Shown in pieces: positions 1-5,347 of a stretch of 5,347 nt of DNA (its first letter is position 1; each line of letters begins with the position of its first letter). The DNA is taken from positions 1 to 5,347 of the forward strand of contig SLQN01000184.1 in NCBI GenBank assembly GCA_007131465.1, given 5' to 3'. The stretch comes from Paracoccaceae bacterium. GTDB taxonomy: Bacteria > Pseudomonadota > Alphaproteobacteria > Rhodobacterales > Rhodobacteraceae. The position numbers were made by a program, and so were the translations under genes. Below the pieces are notes generated by a model, which worked only from the letters and a program-made list of their open reading frames with translations, was not told where the DNA came from and ran no database searches.

Positions 1-12
1 CGATCACTCCAT

Positions 13-1986
13 TTGCCCCCAGCTGGTTCAAGCCGGAGCAAGGTTGCACATGGGTCAATTTTCAATGACAATTTCTGCTGTTGCCGGGTCAAATCTCAGT
101 GGCAATCAACAACCTTCCGGTTTGACGGCAACTCCAACTGGCTGGAGGCGGATCACAGCGTATCACTGGCGCCTTCAGATGGGCTCGCGGCAGGGTCATG
201 GCTCGCGCTTGCCTCTCCGCCCGGGGACACAGCGGCCATCCTCTATTTGGCGGAAAATGGCTTTCTCCTGGGCCTCAACCGTTGGCGGCAACCCGAGATC
301 AGGTTGGGCGGCCTGAGGGTCGCGGGCAATGATCCCTTGCCTGTCGGAGAATGGGTTCATGTTGCAGGCGACTATGATGGCAAAACGCTGCGCCTGCGGG
401 TGGACGGTGAGGAAGTGGCGCAAGCCAATGGCGACGTCCCCGACCGGATTGACGGACTTTTCGCTGTTGGCCGGGCGCTCGATGCAGGTTTCCAGCAGGG
501 CACGCACCCTTTGGGCGCGATAAATGGCGTGATGGGCCGGGTTACGTTCCGACAAACGGCCGATCCGGTGACGCCGGGCCAAGCACCCGGCACCACCCCG
601 GATCTGGACACCCCCGAAAGCTGGTTTTCAGGTGATCCCGACCGGCCCCGCAGCTTTACGCTGGGCGCAACCGGCTGGGCGAACGAGCCGCATGCGCTGA
701 CCTGGCGCGATGACCTGTGGCATCTGTACTATCAAGCCAATCCGAATGGCGCTTTCTGGCGTGACATCGTCTGGGGTCATCAGACCTCGGCTGATCTGGC
801 TGTCTGGGAACGACAGAAGCCGGCACTGATGCCCACAACGGGTTTTGACCGTCGGGGCGTCTGGGTGGGCAACTGGATTCCTGACCACGATCCACCATCG
901 GTCTTGTATACCGGCGTGAATGGGAACTGGGCCGGGATCGGACTTGCTGAGGCGGATGAGAATGGCAGCTTGCGCCTCGAAAAGGTGGTGGACCATGACA
1001 CACCTCCCGAGCTTCAGGACATGCGCGATCCTTGGGTCGTCCGTACCGACAATGGCTGGCTCATGCTGATCGGCACAGGGTCCAGCGACCACACTGAATC
1101 TCTGGTCTATACTTATCGCTCGGAGGATGGTGAAACATGGGAGCGTGCAGGCCTGTTTGATACGGGCGGCACAGAGATGCCCGGCCAGTATTGGGAATTG
1201 CCTGTCTTGCTGGAGATTGGCGAGCGATGGATGCTGATGGGCACCCCGGTCGTCGAAGGCGTGCCTGCGCGCACCCTGTACTGGCTGGGGTCGTTCGACG
1301 GAACCCGCTTTGTGCCGGATGACACCAAACCCCGGCAGTTGGACATCCTCGCCACCTATCGTGCGCCGACTCTCGCGCGCGGACCCGAGGGCGACCTGAT
1401 CGCAATCGGGATCATCGCGGATGAAATACGCGATGAGCAGGAGCGCCATGAATCGGGCTGGGTTCATGTCCTGACGCCTGCAACGAAGTTGGCACTATGT
1501 GAGGCTGACCCTCGTGCCCTCTGCCAGAAATTCGCGCAGCCATTCGCGGACCGGTTCTCGCAAACGCTGAACGAAGGCGGGAATACAGCGCAAACCAGTT
1601 TTTCGGCCGATGGGCGCGCCGTGTTGCTGTCTGCGATAGTTGACGCGCCAGATGGTGGGCTGATCCGCATCGCGACTCGGGTCACGGATGACGGAGAGCC
1701 AGGTGCTGAACTTACCGTGGACGCGGGCACTGGTGTCGTCCGTCTGGATTATGCAGGCGGGCCAGCAAAGCCTCTCGCCCGGCCTTCCATCATTCAGGGG
1801 ACGATAGACCCGGACGAAACGATCGCGCTTGAGCTTCTTTTCGATGGTGCCGCCGTCTTCGGAACGATCAACGGGCGGCCCCTGGCATTCCTTGCTTTCG
1901 CGATGGAACACGGTCGGGATGGGGTGCAGATATCAGTCGAAAACGGTGCCCACATCCGGATGTTTAACCTCTCTGCCGAGAGATAG
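13..1986 (+). CDS. LamG-GH32 fructan hydrolase-like protein, 5' end replaced by an IS end
   Basis: Probable glycoside hydrolase family 32 protein (levanase/inulinase/invertase type), which would cleave beta-fructosides. Numbering from the TTG at 13 (657 residues), about 35-185 is a LamG/concanavalin-like sandwich (RFDG start, GEWVHVAGDYDG, LRLRVDG). About 215-490 is the GH32 propeller: GWANEPH at 221-227, WHLYYQANPNG, WGH at 254-256, RDP at 338-340 and YWELP at 393-397, where E395 fits the acid/base. About 495-657 is a GH32-C sandwich. The usual nucleophile motif W-x-N-D-P-N-G reads W-A-N-E-P-H-A, so Glu225 replaces the catalytic Asp. The frame is open to base 1, and residues 1-33 are encoded by IS21-like DNA, so the TTG is nominal and the native start and any signal peptide are lost. 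From 112 on there are no frameshifts or internal stops. Expression would need a promoter in the IS or upstream. Substrate and activity are unproven. Confidence 0.85.
   Translation: MPPAGSSRSKVAHGSIFNDNFCCCRVKSQWQSTTFRFDGNSNWLEADHSVSLAPSDGLAAGSWLALASPPGDTAAILYLAENGFLLGLNRWRQPEIRLGGLRVAGNDPLPVGEWVHVAGDYDGKTLRLRVDGEEVAQANGDVPDRIDGLFAVGRALDAGFQQGTHPLGAINGVMGRVTFRQTADPVTPGQAPGTTPDLDTPESWFSGDPDRPRSFTLGATGWANEPHALTWRDDLWHLYYQANPNGAFWRDIVWGHQTSADLAVWERQKPALMPTTGFDRRGVWVGNWIPDHDPPSVLYTGVNGNWAGIGLAEADENGSLRLEKVVDHDTPPELQDMRDPWVVRTDNGWLMLIGTGSSDHTESLVYTYRSEDGETWERAGLFDTGGTEMPGQYWELPVLLEIGERWMLMGTPVVEGVPARTLYWLGSFDGTRFVPDDTKPRQLDILATYRAPTLARGPEGDLIAIGIIADEIRDEQERHESGWVHVLTPATKLALCEADPRALCQKFAQPFADRFSQTLNEGGNTAQTSFSADGRAVLLSAIVDAPDGGLIRIATRVTDDGEPGAELTVDAGTGVVRLDYAGGPAKPLARPSIIQGTIDPDETIALELLFDGAAVFGTINGRPLAFLAFAMEHGRDGVQISVENGAHIRMFNLSAER
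52..74 (+). repeat. IS21-type terminal repeat, inner copy
   Basis: A 23-base unit starting GGGTCAATTTTCAATG. It matches the copy at 86-108 at 17 of 23 positions, with starts 34 bases apart. In IS21-family elements such repeated units near each end are thought to be transposase (IstA) binding sites; that role is inferred here from the family. Confidence 0.65.
86..108 (+). repeat. IS21-type terminal repeat, outer copy
   Basis: A 23-base unit starting GGGTCAAATCTCAGTG, the partner of the copy at 52-74. It is followed directly by ACA, giving the CA dinucleotide expected at an IS21-family tip at about 110-111. It is the outermost recognisable element sequence before the GH32 reading frame becomes protein-like. 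Confidence 0.65.
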
Positions 1987-2194
1987 ATGTTCCGACTGCG
2001 TGCTCCATGTTCGACTTCACTGATTGTGGCCAGAATGCCTTCGTGACGTGTTTGACAGCAATGATCTGTGCGGGCGAAAGGCCGAAAGGTGTCGGTCGTG
2101 CCGGTGTTTCCTGCTTGGTAAACATGGCTTTGATGCCCTGCTCAACCAGCGCAACTGCTCGTGTGCGCAACTCAACAGGATACGGTTTGCCCAT
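1964..2194 (-). pseudogene. IS630-family transposase, N-terminal fragment fused to unrelated sequence
   Basis: Starting at the ATG at 2194, the protein begins MGKPYPVELRTRAVALVEQG, the usual opening of IS630-family transposases, where it leads into an N-terminal helix-turn-helix. After about 20 codons (near 2135) the similarity stops and the frame continues for ~56 residues of unrecognised sequence, ending at a TAA that lies inside the 3' end of the convergent GH32 gene. A full transposase would be several hundred residues with a DDE catalytic domain, none of which is present, so this cannot transpose by itself. A purine-rich ATGGGGG lies about 9 bases before the ATG and could serve as a ribosome-binding site. 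The family call relies on the short N-terminus alone. Confidence 0.6.
1987..2134. other. Unidentified strip between the GH32 gene and the IS630 remnant
   Basis: I recognise nothing here. The minus strand stays open through it in frame with the transposase fragment, but the translation (for example SPAQIIAVKHVTKAFWPQS) does not resemble the helix-turn-helix that should follow the IS630 transposase start. The plus-strand frame that begins at 2007 has no recognisable domain either. No terminal inverted repeat matching the IS630 end at 2280 is visible. It may be a scrap of another mobile element or rearranged chromosomal DNA. Confidence 0.4.
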
Positions 2195-2280
2195 ATCTGA
2201 CCCCCATATCTGCCTCTCTGGACGGGAATCGCAGAAGTAAACCAATGAGAATCCCGAATCTGATCAGACAAGACACACTC
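2135..2280 (-). mobile_element. Left-end remnant of an IS630-family insertion sequence
   Basis: On the minus strand this runs from a putative terminus beginning GAGTGTGTCTTGTCTG at 2280, through an ~86-base leader, into the transposase start at 2194 and ends where similarity is lost near 2135. The terminus abuts a TA dinucleotide at 2281-2282, as expected for IS630/Tc1-mariner-type insertion, which targets and duplicates TA. The other end of the element and the second TA copy are not visible, so it is a deletion remnant. The terminus is assigned from its distance to the transposase start and from the adjacent TA, not from a matched inverted repeat. Confidence 0.55.
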
Positions 2281-2456
2281 TACCGGGGGTCCTCGTTTTC
2301 GCCGTCCTCGGGCGTTGGGTCATCGGGGTTTGCCAGCGGAGACGGAATGACGTAATCCTCGCGCAGCCAGCGGGCGAGGTCGACATCAGCGCAGCGCCGC
2401 GAACAGAACGGACGATAGGCGGCCACGACCCCCTTGCGGCAGATCGGGCAGGTCAT
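2280..2456 (-). CDS. yacG: YacG zinc-ribbon DNA gyrase inhibitor
   Basis: A 58-residue protein of the YacG family, which binds the GyrB subunit and inhibits DNA gyrase in E. coli. The treble-clef zinc site is clear: C3-P-I-C6-R-K, then YRPFC18-S-R-R-C22-ADVDLARWL, then the DYVIP segment typical of the family, ending in an acidic, presumably disordered tail. The ATG at 2456 is chosen because MTCPIC is the normal family start and because it forms an ATGA overlap with the stop of the upstream RNase gene; a longer in-frame opening (to 2609) would only add shadow sequence. It is the last gene of the infA-maf-rng cluster. The TAG stop consists of a TA that looks like an IS630 target plus the first base of that element, so a few native C-terminal residues may have been lost. 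The zinc-binding core is intact. Confidence 0.9.
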   Translation of the reverse strand: MTCPICRKGVVAAYRPFCSRRCADVDLARWLREDYVIPSPLANPDDPTPEDGENEDPR

Positions 2457-3490
2457 TCCAGCAACCGGGCCAGGGGTATGCGGTCGCGTTTGCGGGTCAG
2501 TTCGAAATTGCCCAGCGGTGTCCAGCCTGCCAGAACCGTGTCGCGCCCGTCGCTGCGAAAACTGGCGCGCAGGGTCTGCTCGATGATCTGGCGGTCCTTT
2601 TTGGGGCACGGGGCAAGGTCGATCACGACCTGCCCGCCAAGGCCCCGAAGCCGCAACTGGCGCGGCAATTCCCGGATGCTGGCGATATTGGCCTTCAGCC
2701 CGGCCGCAGGGCTGGTATCGGGGCCGGTATTTACATCCACGGCAACCAGGGCGCGGGTCGGTTCCACCACCATCGACGCGCCGCGCGGCAGGGCGATTTC
2801 CGGTTGCAGCAACGCGTCGATGGCTTCGGTCACGCCATGGCGTGCGAAACTACCCGCAGCATCATCGACCGTGTCAGACTCCGGCCAGTCGCGCCAGGCA
2901 GCAAGATGCGGCGTCGGGGCATCGAGCAGGATCTCGGGCGGGCCATCGAGATCGGCCAGAATCGCTTCGGCAAGGGCGCGCATGCGGATGATGTCCTCGA
3001 TGATCTCCGCATCATCCGCCGTTTCGCAGGCCGAGCGCAGAATCAGCCCCAGCGTCGGGTTGGCCCCGGCCATGGCCTGCGCAGCACAATCTGCAATACG
3101 CCGCACCTCGCCTGCGTCGCTGATCTGGCGCGAGACATTCTGCCCCGGCGCATCCGGAGTGACGATGGCAAAGCGGCTTTTCATCAATAGCCGCGTGGTC
3201 AGCGGCACGGCCTTGCCGTCTTCGGCAAGCCCCGTGACCTGCACCAGAACCGGCGCGCCGGGGCGCAGGCCCTTGGTCTGGCGCAGGAACCCGCTTGAGC
3301 CGTCAGGCAGATCGACAAACGCCCCGCCCAGACCCTTTACCGGGCGGCCCAGCTTGCCACGGCACAGGGTTTCGGGCGCAAGGGCCACGTCGCTTGCGGC
3401 GATCAGGATGTCTTCCAGTTGACCATCGACCATCAGCGCCGCAGCTTCGCGGCCGTTGTAGTGGTCCAGCGCGATGACACTGCCCTTCAT
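2453..3490 (-). CDS. rng: Short RNase E/G-family endoribonuclease
   Basis: A 345-residue member of the RNase E/G family, which cleaves single-stranded A/U-rich RNA in rRNA maturation and mRNA decay in the cytoplasm. Residues ~35-105 form an S1-like RNA-binding region ([16 protein letters not shown]). The DNase I-like catalytic region includes LVAVDVNTG with D252 and [16 protein letters not shown] with D291, matching the two metal-binding aspartates of E. coli RNase E (D303, D346). The protein ends soon after LTRKR, so the CPxC zinc-link that joins dimers in E. coli RNase E/G, and all sequence beyond it, are absent; E. coli RNase G is 489 residues. The start at 3490 gives [10 protein letters not shown] and an ATGA overlap with the maf stop; an ATG two codons upstream (3496) is possible. 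The stop overlaps the yacG start the same way. The symbol rng is by family; rne-like is an equal alternative. Confidence 0.9.
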   Translation of the reverse strand: MKGSVIALDHYNGREAAALMVDGQLEDILIAASDVALAPETLCRGKLGRPVKGLGGAFVDLPDGSSGFLRQTKGLRPGAPVLVQVTGLAEDGKAVPLTTRLLMKSRFAIVTPDAPGQNVSRQISDAGEVRRIADCAAQAMAGANPTLGLILRSACETADDAEIIEDIIRMRALAEAILADLDGPPEILLDAPTPHLAAWRDWPESDTVDDAAGSFARHGVTEAIDALLQPEIALPRGASMVVEPTRALVAVDVNTGPDTSPAAGLKANIASIRELPRQLRLRGLGGQVVIDLAPCPKKDRQIIEQTLRASFRSDGRDTVLAGWTPLGNFELTRKRDRIPLARLLE

Positions 3491-4053
3491 GCCCATCTCA
3501 GCCCGGCTGTGCGCAGCAGTTGCGCGGTTTCCATCGCGGGCAGGCCCATGACCCCGGTATAGGACCCCTGTATCCACGGGATAAAGGCCCCGCCCCTGCC
3601 CTGAATGGCATAACCGCCCGCCTTGCCCTGCCATTCGCCAGACGCGAGATAAGCGTTCAACTCATCATCCGAAAGGCGCTTCATCTTCACCGCAGTCACT
3701 TGCGTGCGCGTCCAGTGCTGCCCACCGCGCCGCAGGGCGATGGCCGTGATCACCTGATGCCTGCGCCCCGAAAGTTTCAGGAGGAATTCCGCCGCCTGTG
3801 CCGCACTGTCCGGCTTGCCCAGAATGCGCCGCCCCAGCGCGACGGTCGTATCCGCAGCCAGCACGATATCATCGGGGTCGGATGAAATGGCGTCCAGTTT
3901 CGCGCGGGTGACACGTTCGCAATAGGGCCGGGGCAATTCGCCGCGCAGCGGTGACTCGTCGATATCGGCGGCCTCGATCGCATCCGGCACGACTCCGATT
4001 GCCGCGAGGATTTCCCTGCGGCGCGGACTGCCAGAGCCGAGGATCAGGCGCAT
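3487..4053 (-). CDS. maf: Maf-family nucleoside triphosphate pyrophosphatase
   Basis: A 188-residue Maf protein, near the family's usual length of ~190-200. Maf enzymes hydrolyse (d)NTPs to NMP plus pyrophosphate and are thought to clean non-canonical or excess nucleotides from the pool; some affect septation. Visible motifs are the P-loop-like [10 protein letters not shown] (residues 5-14), DIDE (30-33), ADTTV (67-71), GKP (79-81), [10 protein letters not shown] (143-152, with K144 and Q151) and [10 protein letters not shown] (163-172). The YAIQG form with Q151 and the GSY motif favour the dTTP/UTP (YhdE-like) subgroup over the m7GTP (YceF-like) one; that subgroup call is by recalled motif. 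No strong Shine-Dalgarno sequence precedes the ATG, which sits 3 bases after the infA stop, so translational coupling is likely. Its stop overlaps the RNase start as ATGA. Confidence 0.93.
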   Translation of the reverse strand: MRLILGSGSPRRREILAAIGVVPDAIEAADIDESPLRGELPRPYCERVTRAKLDAISSDPDDIVLAADTTVALGRRILGKPDSAAQAAEFLLKLSGRRHQVITAIALRRGGQHWTRTQVTAVKMKRLSDDELNAYLASGEWQGKAGGYAIQGRGGAFIPWIQGSYTGVMGLPAMETAQLLRTAGLRWA

Positions 4054-4056
4054 GGC

Positions 4057-4275
4057 TTACTTGAAGCGATAGTTGATACGACCCTTGGTCAGGTCATAGG
4101 GGGTCATTTCCACCTGCACCTTGTCGCCGACCAGAACCCGGATGCGGTTCTTGCGCATCTTGCCTGCCATATGTGCGTTGATCTCATGGCCGTTTTCCAG
4201 CTCGACCCGAAATGTCGCATTTGGCAGGAGTTCCTTGACGACACCGGGGAATTCGAGCAGTTCTTCCTTGGCCAT
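4057..4275 (-). CDS. infA: Translation initiation factor IF-1
   Basis: A 72-residue IF-1, the same length as the E. coli protein. IF-1 is a single S1/OB-fold domain that binds the 30S A site during initiation and assists IF-2 and IF-3. The sequence is near-canonical: [40 protein letters not shown], then [24 protein letters not shown] and a basic YRFK end. The ATG at 4275 is chosen over an upstream one at 4299 because MAKEE is the family start, the length fits exactly, and a GGAG lies 5 bases before it. It is the first gene of the tight infA-maf-rng-yacG cluster, so an essential, highly expressed gene probably drives the others. The call is essentially certain. Confidence 0.98.
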   Translation of the reverse strand: MAKEELLEFPGVVKELLPNATFRVELENGHEINAHMAGKMRKNRIRVLVGDKVQVEMTPYDLTKGRINYRFK

Positions 4276-4280
4276 GGTCA

Positions 4281-4284
4281 CTCC
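4281..4284 (-). promoter_or_regulatory. infA ribosome-binding site (GGAG)
   Basis: GGAG on the minus strand with a 5-base spacer (TGACC) to the ATG at 4275. It decides the infA start in favour of MAKEE over the in-frame ATG at 4299. It is the clearest Shine-Dalgarno sequence on the minus strand of this window; the downstream genes rely on stop-start overlaps or very short gaps. Confidence 0.75.
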
Positions 4285-4321
4285 ATCTTGGTGAAACACG
4301 CCCTGTGTGGTGCGCGCGGGT

Positions 4322-4350
4322 TAAATGCGTCCATTTTGCCCGGTTTTCAA
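4322..4350 (-). promoter_or_regulatory. Possible promoter for the infA-maf-rng-yacG cluster
   Basis: On the minus strand TTGAAA (4345-4350) is followed after 17 bases by CATTTA (4322-4327), about 46 bases before the infA ATG. The -35 hexamer is good (5 of 6 against TTGACA); the -10 is poor. The gap between the nitrilase stop (4356) and infA is the only non-coding space in the block able to hold a promoter. An alternative -10-like CATAAT (4355-4360) lacks a suitable -35. No clear hairpin-plus-T terminator separates the nitrilase gene from infA, so read-through is possible. Confidence 0.3.
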
Positions 4351-4355
4351 GCGAA

Positions 4356-5243
4356 TTATGCGTGTTTGATGATTTGGACAGGCGCGCTCAAGCGGTTGTG
4401 CTGTTCATCCCAATGCCGGTGATTGAAAACCGCGCCTTCGCGGCGCACGCGGGCGATGGTGTCCAGGCTGACCTCTGCCATCGCCCATCCGGGGGCATTG
4501 AGGGCGGTCTGCGCAAGAATACCGGTCTCGGGAAACCCCAGATCAGGCGGGCCATAGAGGGCCGCCGCCCCGGTATTGGCGTCCACCGCCGGACACCATT
4601 CCGCCGGCCCGACAGTTGGCGCATGCACCGCCACGCACTGGTTTTCCAGCGCCCGCGCCATCGCGCCCACCTTGACGCGGGTATAGCCCGAGAGCGCCTC
4701 GGTCGCGGACGGGACCAGCAGGATTTCTGCGCCTGCTTCGGCCAATCCGCGCGCCAGCAACGGAAATTCGCTGTCATAACAGATGATGACCCCGATCCTG
4801 CCCAGCGCCGTATCGAACAGATGTAACCCCTCGCCGGGGGCGATGTCCCAGACCTCACGCTCGAACCGGGTCATGATCTGCTTGTCCTGATGGCCGATCC
4901 TGCCGTCCGGGCCATAGAGAATGGCGCGGTTGACGGGGCGCGCGGCCTGCGCCATCGCCGGGCCGCTTGCGCCAAGGATATGCACCCCATGCGTGGCCGC
5001 GAGCCGTTCATGCAGAGCGATCACAGCGCCTTCGTGGCGCATCACTTCCTGCAGCGCGGTCTCGATGTCTGCGGCAACGTCGCGCCCGCCAAGGCTGGCC
5101 AGTTCCATCGCGCCATATTCCGGGAAGACCAGCAGGTCCGCGCCATCACCTGCGGCGCGCGCAACCCAGTCGCTGAGCTTGGCCTCATAGGCGGCCCAGT
5201 CGGGCAGGAAATCCAGCGGATAGGCGGCGGCGGCAATCTTCAT
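4356..5243 (-). CDS. Nitrilase-superfamily carbon-nitrogen hydrolase
   Basis: A 295-residue amidohydrolase of the nitrilase superfamily, which cleaves non-peptide C-N bonds through a Glu-Lys-Cys triad. The triad is visible: E42 in LLVFPEYGAMEL, K121 in GHQDKQIMTRFERE (with a second structural Glu, E128 or E130, after it) and C155 in GVIICYDSEFPLLAR. The ILLVPSATEALSGYTRVKVGAMARALENQ segment (174-202) is the usual conserved stretch after the cysteine. Length and motif order are normal for a complete enzyme. The ATG at 5243 overlaps the stop of the preceding gene, a probable GNAT acetyltransferase, as ATGA. The pairing resembles proteins such as B. subtilis YhcX, where both domains are in one chain, and suggests a joint job on an amide or amine metabolite. 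The substrate cannot be read from the sequence. Confidence 0.93.
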   Translation of the reverse strand: MKIAAAAYPLDFLPDWAAYEAKLSDWVARAAGDGADLLVFPEYGAMELASLGGRDVAADIETALQEVMRHEGAVIALHERLAATHGVHILGASGPAMAQAARPVNRAILYGPDGRIGHQDKQIMTRFEREVWDIAPGEGLHLFDTALGRIGVIICYDSEFPLLARGLAEAGAEILLVPSATEALSGYTRVKVGAMARALENQCVAVHAPTVGPAEWCPAVDANTGAAALYGPPDLGFPETGILAQTALNAPGWAMAEVSLDTIARVRREGAVFNHRHWDEQHNRLSAPVQIIKHA

Positions 5244-5347
5244 AGCGGTTTCATCCAGAATTGCATGGTTTTACGGCTGTCTTCGCGCGCGCCCAGATCG
5301 CGCCAGGCAAATTGCGCGACAACACCGTTCAGCGGCGCATAGCCACG
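5240..5347 (-). CDS. C-terminus of a probable GNAT N-acetyltransferase (partial)
   Basis: The last 35 codons of a gene that enters from the right edge and ends in TGA, overlapping the nitrilase ATG by the ATGA arrangement. The visible end reads RGYAPLNGVVAQFAWRDLG and then QFWMKPL. The FAWRD plus QFWMKPL tail fits my recollection of GNAT-type acetyltransferases encoded next to, or fused to, a nitrilase-family hydrolase. No catalytic or acetyl-CoA-binding motif lies inside the window, so the function is an inference from the tail and the neighbour. That this is genuine coding sequence is better supported, because the frame is open to the edge and the overlap is a typical operon junction. Confidence 0.62.
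   Translation of the reverse strand, partial: RGYAPLNGVVAQFAWRDLGAREDSRKTMQFWMKPL

Larger units (their letters stand above)
1..111. mobile_element. Terminal end of an IS21-family insertion sequence (partial)
   Basis: This stretch has the look of an IS21-family terminus: two imperfect direct copies of a 23-base unit that begins GGGTCAA and contains TCA-TG-CAAT, the outer copy leading to a CAATCAACA end. Read outward-in, the terminus is TGTTGATTGCCACTGAG, and the TG start plus multiple terminal repeats are typical of IS21 ends. No istA or istB coding sequence is visible, because the rest of the element lies left of the window, so I cannot say whether this is the left or the right end. The proposed boundary at about 111 coincides with a change in the reading frame crossing it: odd, cysteine-rich residues before, good beta-sandwich sequence after. 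The family call rests on recalled IS21 terminus patterns, not on a search. Confidence 0.68.

Noticed and set aside
628..1467. Minus-strand open frame of 279 codons inside the GH32 gene
   Set aside because: The plus strand encodes recognisable GH32 motifs over the same bases, and the minus translation shows no family pattern.
1970..1983. TCTCT-gccg-AGAGA hairpin at the end of the GH32 gene as a terminator
   Set aside because: The stem is only 5 bp, lies inside the coding end and has no following T-run on either strand.
2007..2240. Plus-strand frame across the IS630 remnant
   Set aside because: There is no ribosome-binding site or recognisable domain, and it runs antisense to the recognisable transposase N-terminus.
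1987..2280. A tRNA gene or attachment site downstream of yacG
   Set aside because: No cloverleaf-like arrangement or GTTCGA-type T-arm could be found; the strip is explained partly by the IS630 remnant.
2478..3422. Long plus-strand open frame of 314 codons
   Set aside because: It lies opposite the RNase E/G gene, whose protein has clear family motifs and catalytic residues. The plus-strand translation is Ser/Arg/Ala-rich with no domain, typical of an antisense shadow in high-GC DNA.
4276..4299. In-frame upstream ATG extending IF-1 by 8 residues
   Set aside because: IF-1 is normally ~72 residues starting MAKEE, and the GGAG is placed for the ATG at 4275.
1..5347. CRISPR array, riboswitch or a new defence system
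   Set aside because: No regularly spaced repeats, no long structured leader, and all confident genes belong to known housekeeping or metabolic families.

Overview
The window looks like a high-GC alphaproteobacterial chromosome segment, most likely Rhodobacterales (Rhodobacteraceae/Roseobacter group). The grounds are the high G+C and strong G/C preference at third codon positions, the minus-strand order infA-maf-short RNase E/G-yacG, which I associate with that order, and the style of the proteins. This taxonomic call is an inference; no rRNA or other definitive marker is present.

Layout. (1) Bases 1-111 look like one end of an IS21-family insertion sequence: two imperfect copies of a 23-base GGGTCAA... 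repeat, finishing in ...CAATCAACA. (2) Bases 112-1986 (+) encode a LamG-like domain followed by a GH32 five-bladed-propeller fructan hydrolase-like domain and its C-terminal beta-sandwich. The frame is open to the left edge, but its first ~33 codons are IS DNA, so the native start and any signal peptide have been removed. (3) Bases 1987-2134 are an unidentified strip, and 2135-2280 are the left end of an IS630-family element carrying only the first ~20 codons of its transposase. (4) From 2280 to the right edge all genes lie on the minus strand and are tightly packed. In transcription order they are the C-terminus of a probable GNAT acetyltransferase (runs off the window), a nitrilase-superfamily amidohydrolase, infA (IF-1), maf (nucleotide pyrophosphatase), a short RNase E/G-type endoribonuclease, and yacG.

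How the genes work together. The minus-strand block is housekeeping: translation initiation (IF-1), nucleotide-pool surveillance (Maf), RNA processing (RNase E/G) and a small zinc-ribbon gyrase inhibitor (YacG). infA and maf are 3 bases apart, and maf/rng and rng/yacG each share an ATGA stop-start overlap. The GNAT/nitrilase pair also shares an ATGA overlap, and in some bacteria the two activities are fused. The only plausible promoter space in the block is the ~80 bases between the nitrilase gene and infA.

The GH32 gene points the opposite way and is flanked by two IS ends, so it appears to be a stranded fragment of an accessory sugar-use locus abutting the core operon. I found no convincing evidence of a wholly new system. 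The points most worth checking are the IS21-GH32 fusion, the Glu in place of the GH32 catalytic Asp, the yacG stop codon formed at an IS630 junction, and the zinc-link-less RNase overlapping a zinc-ribbon gene.
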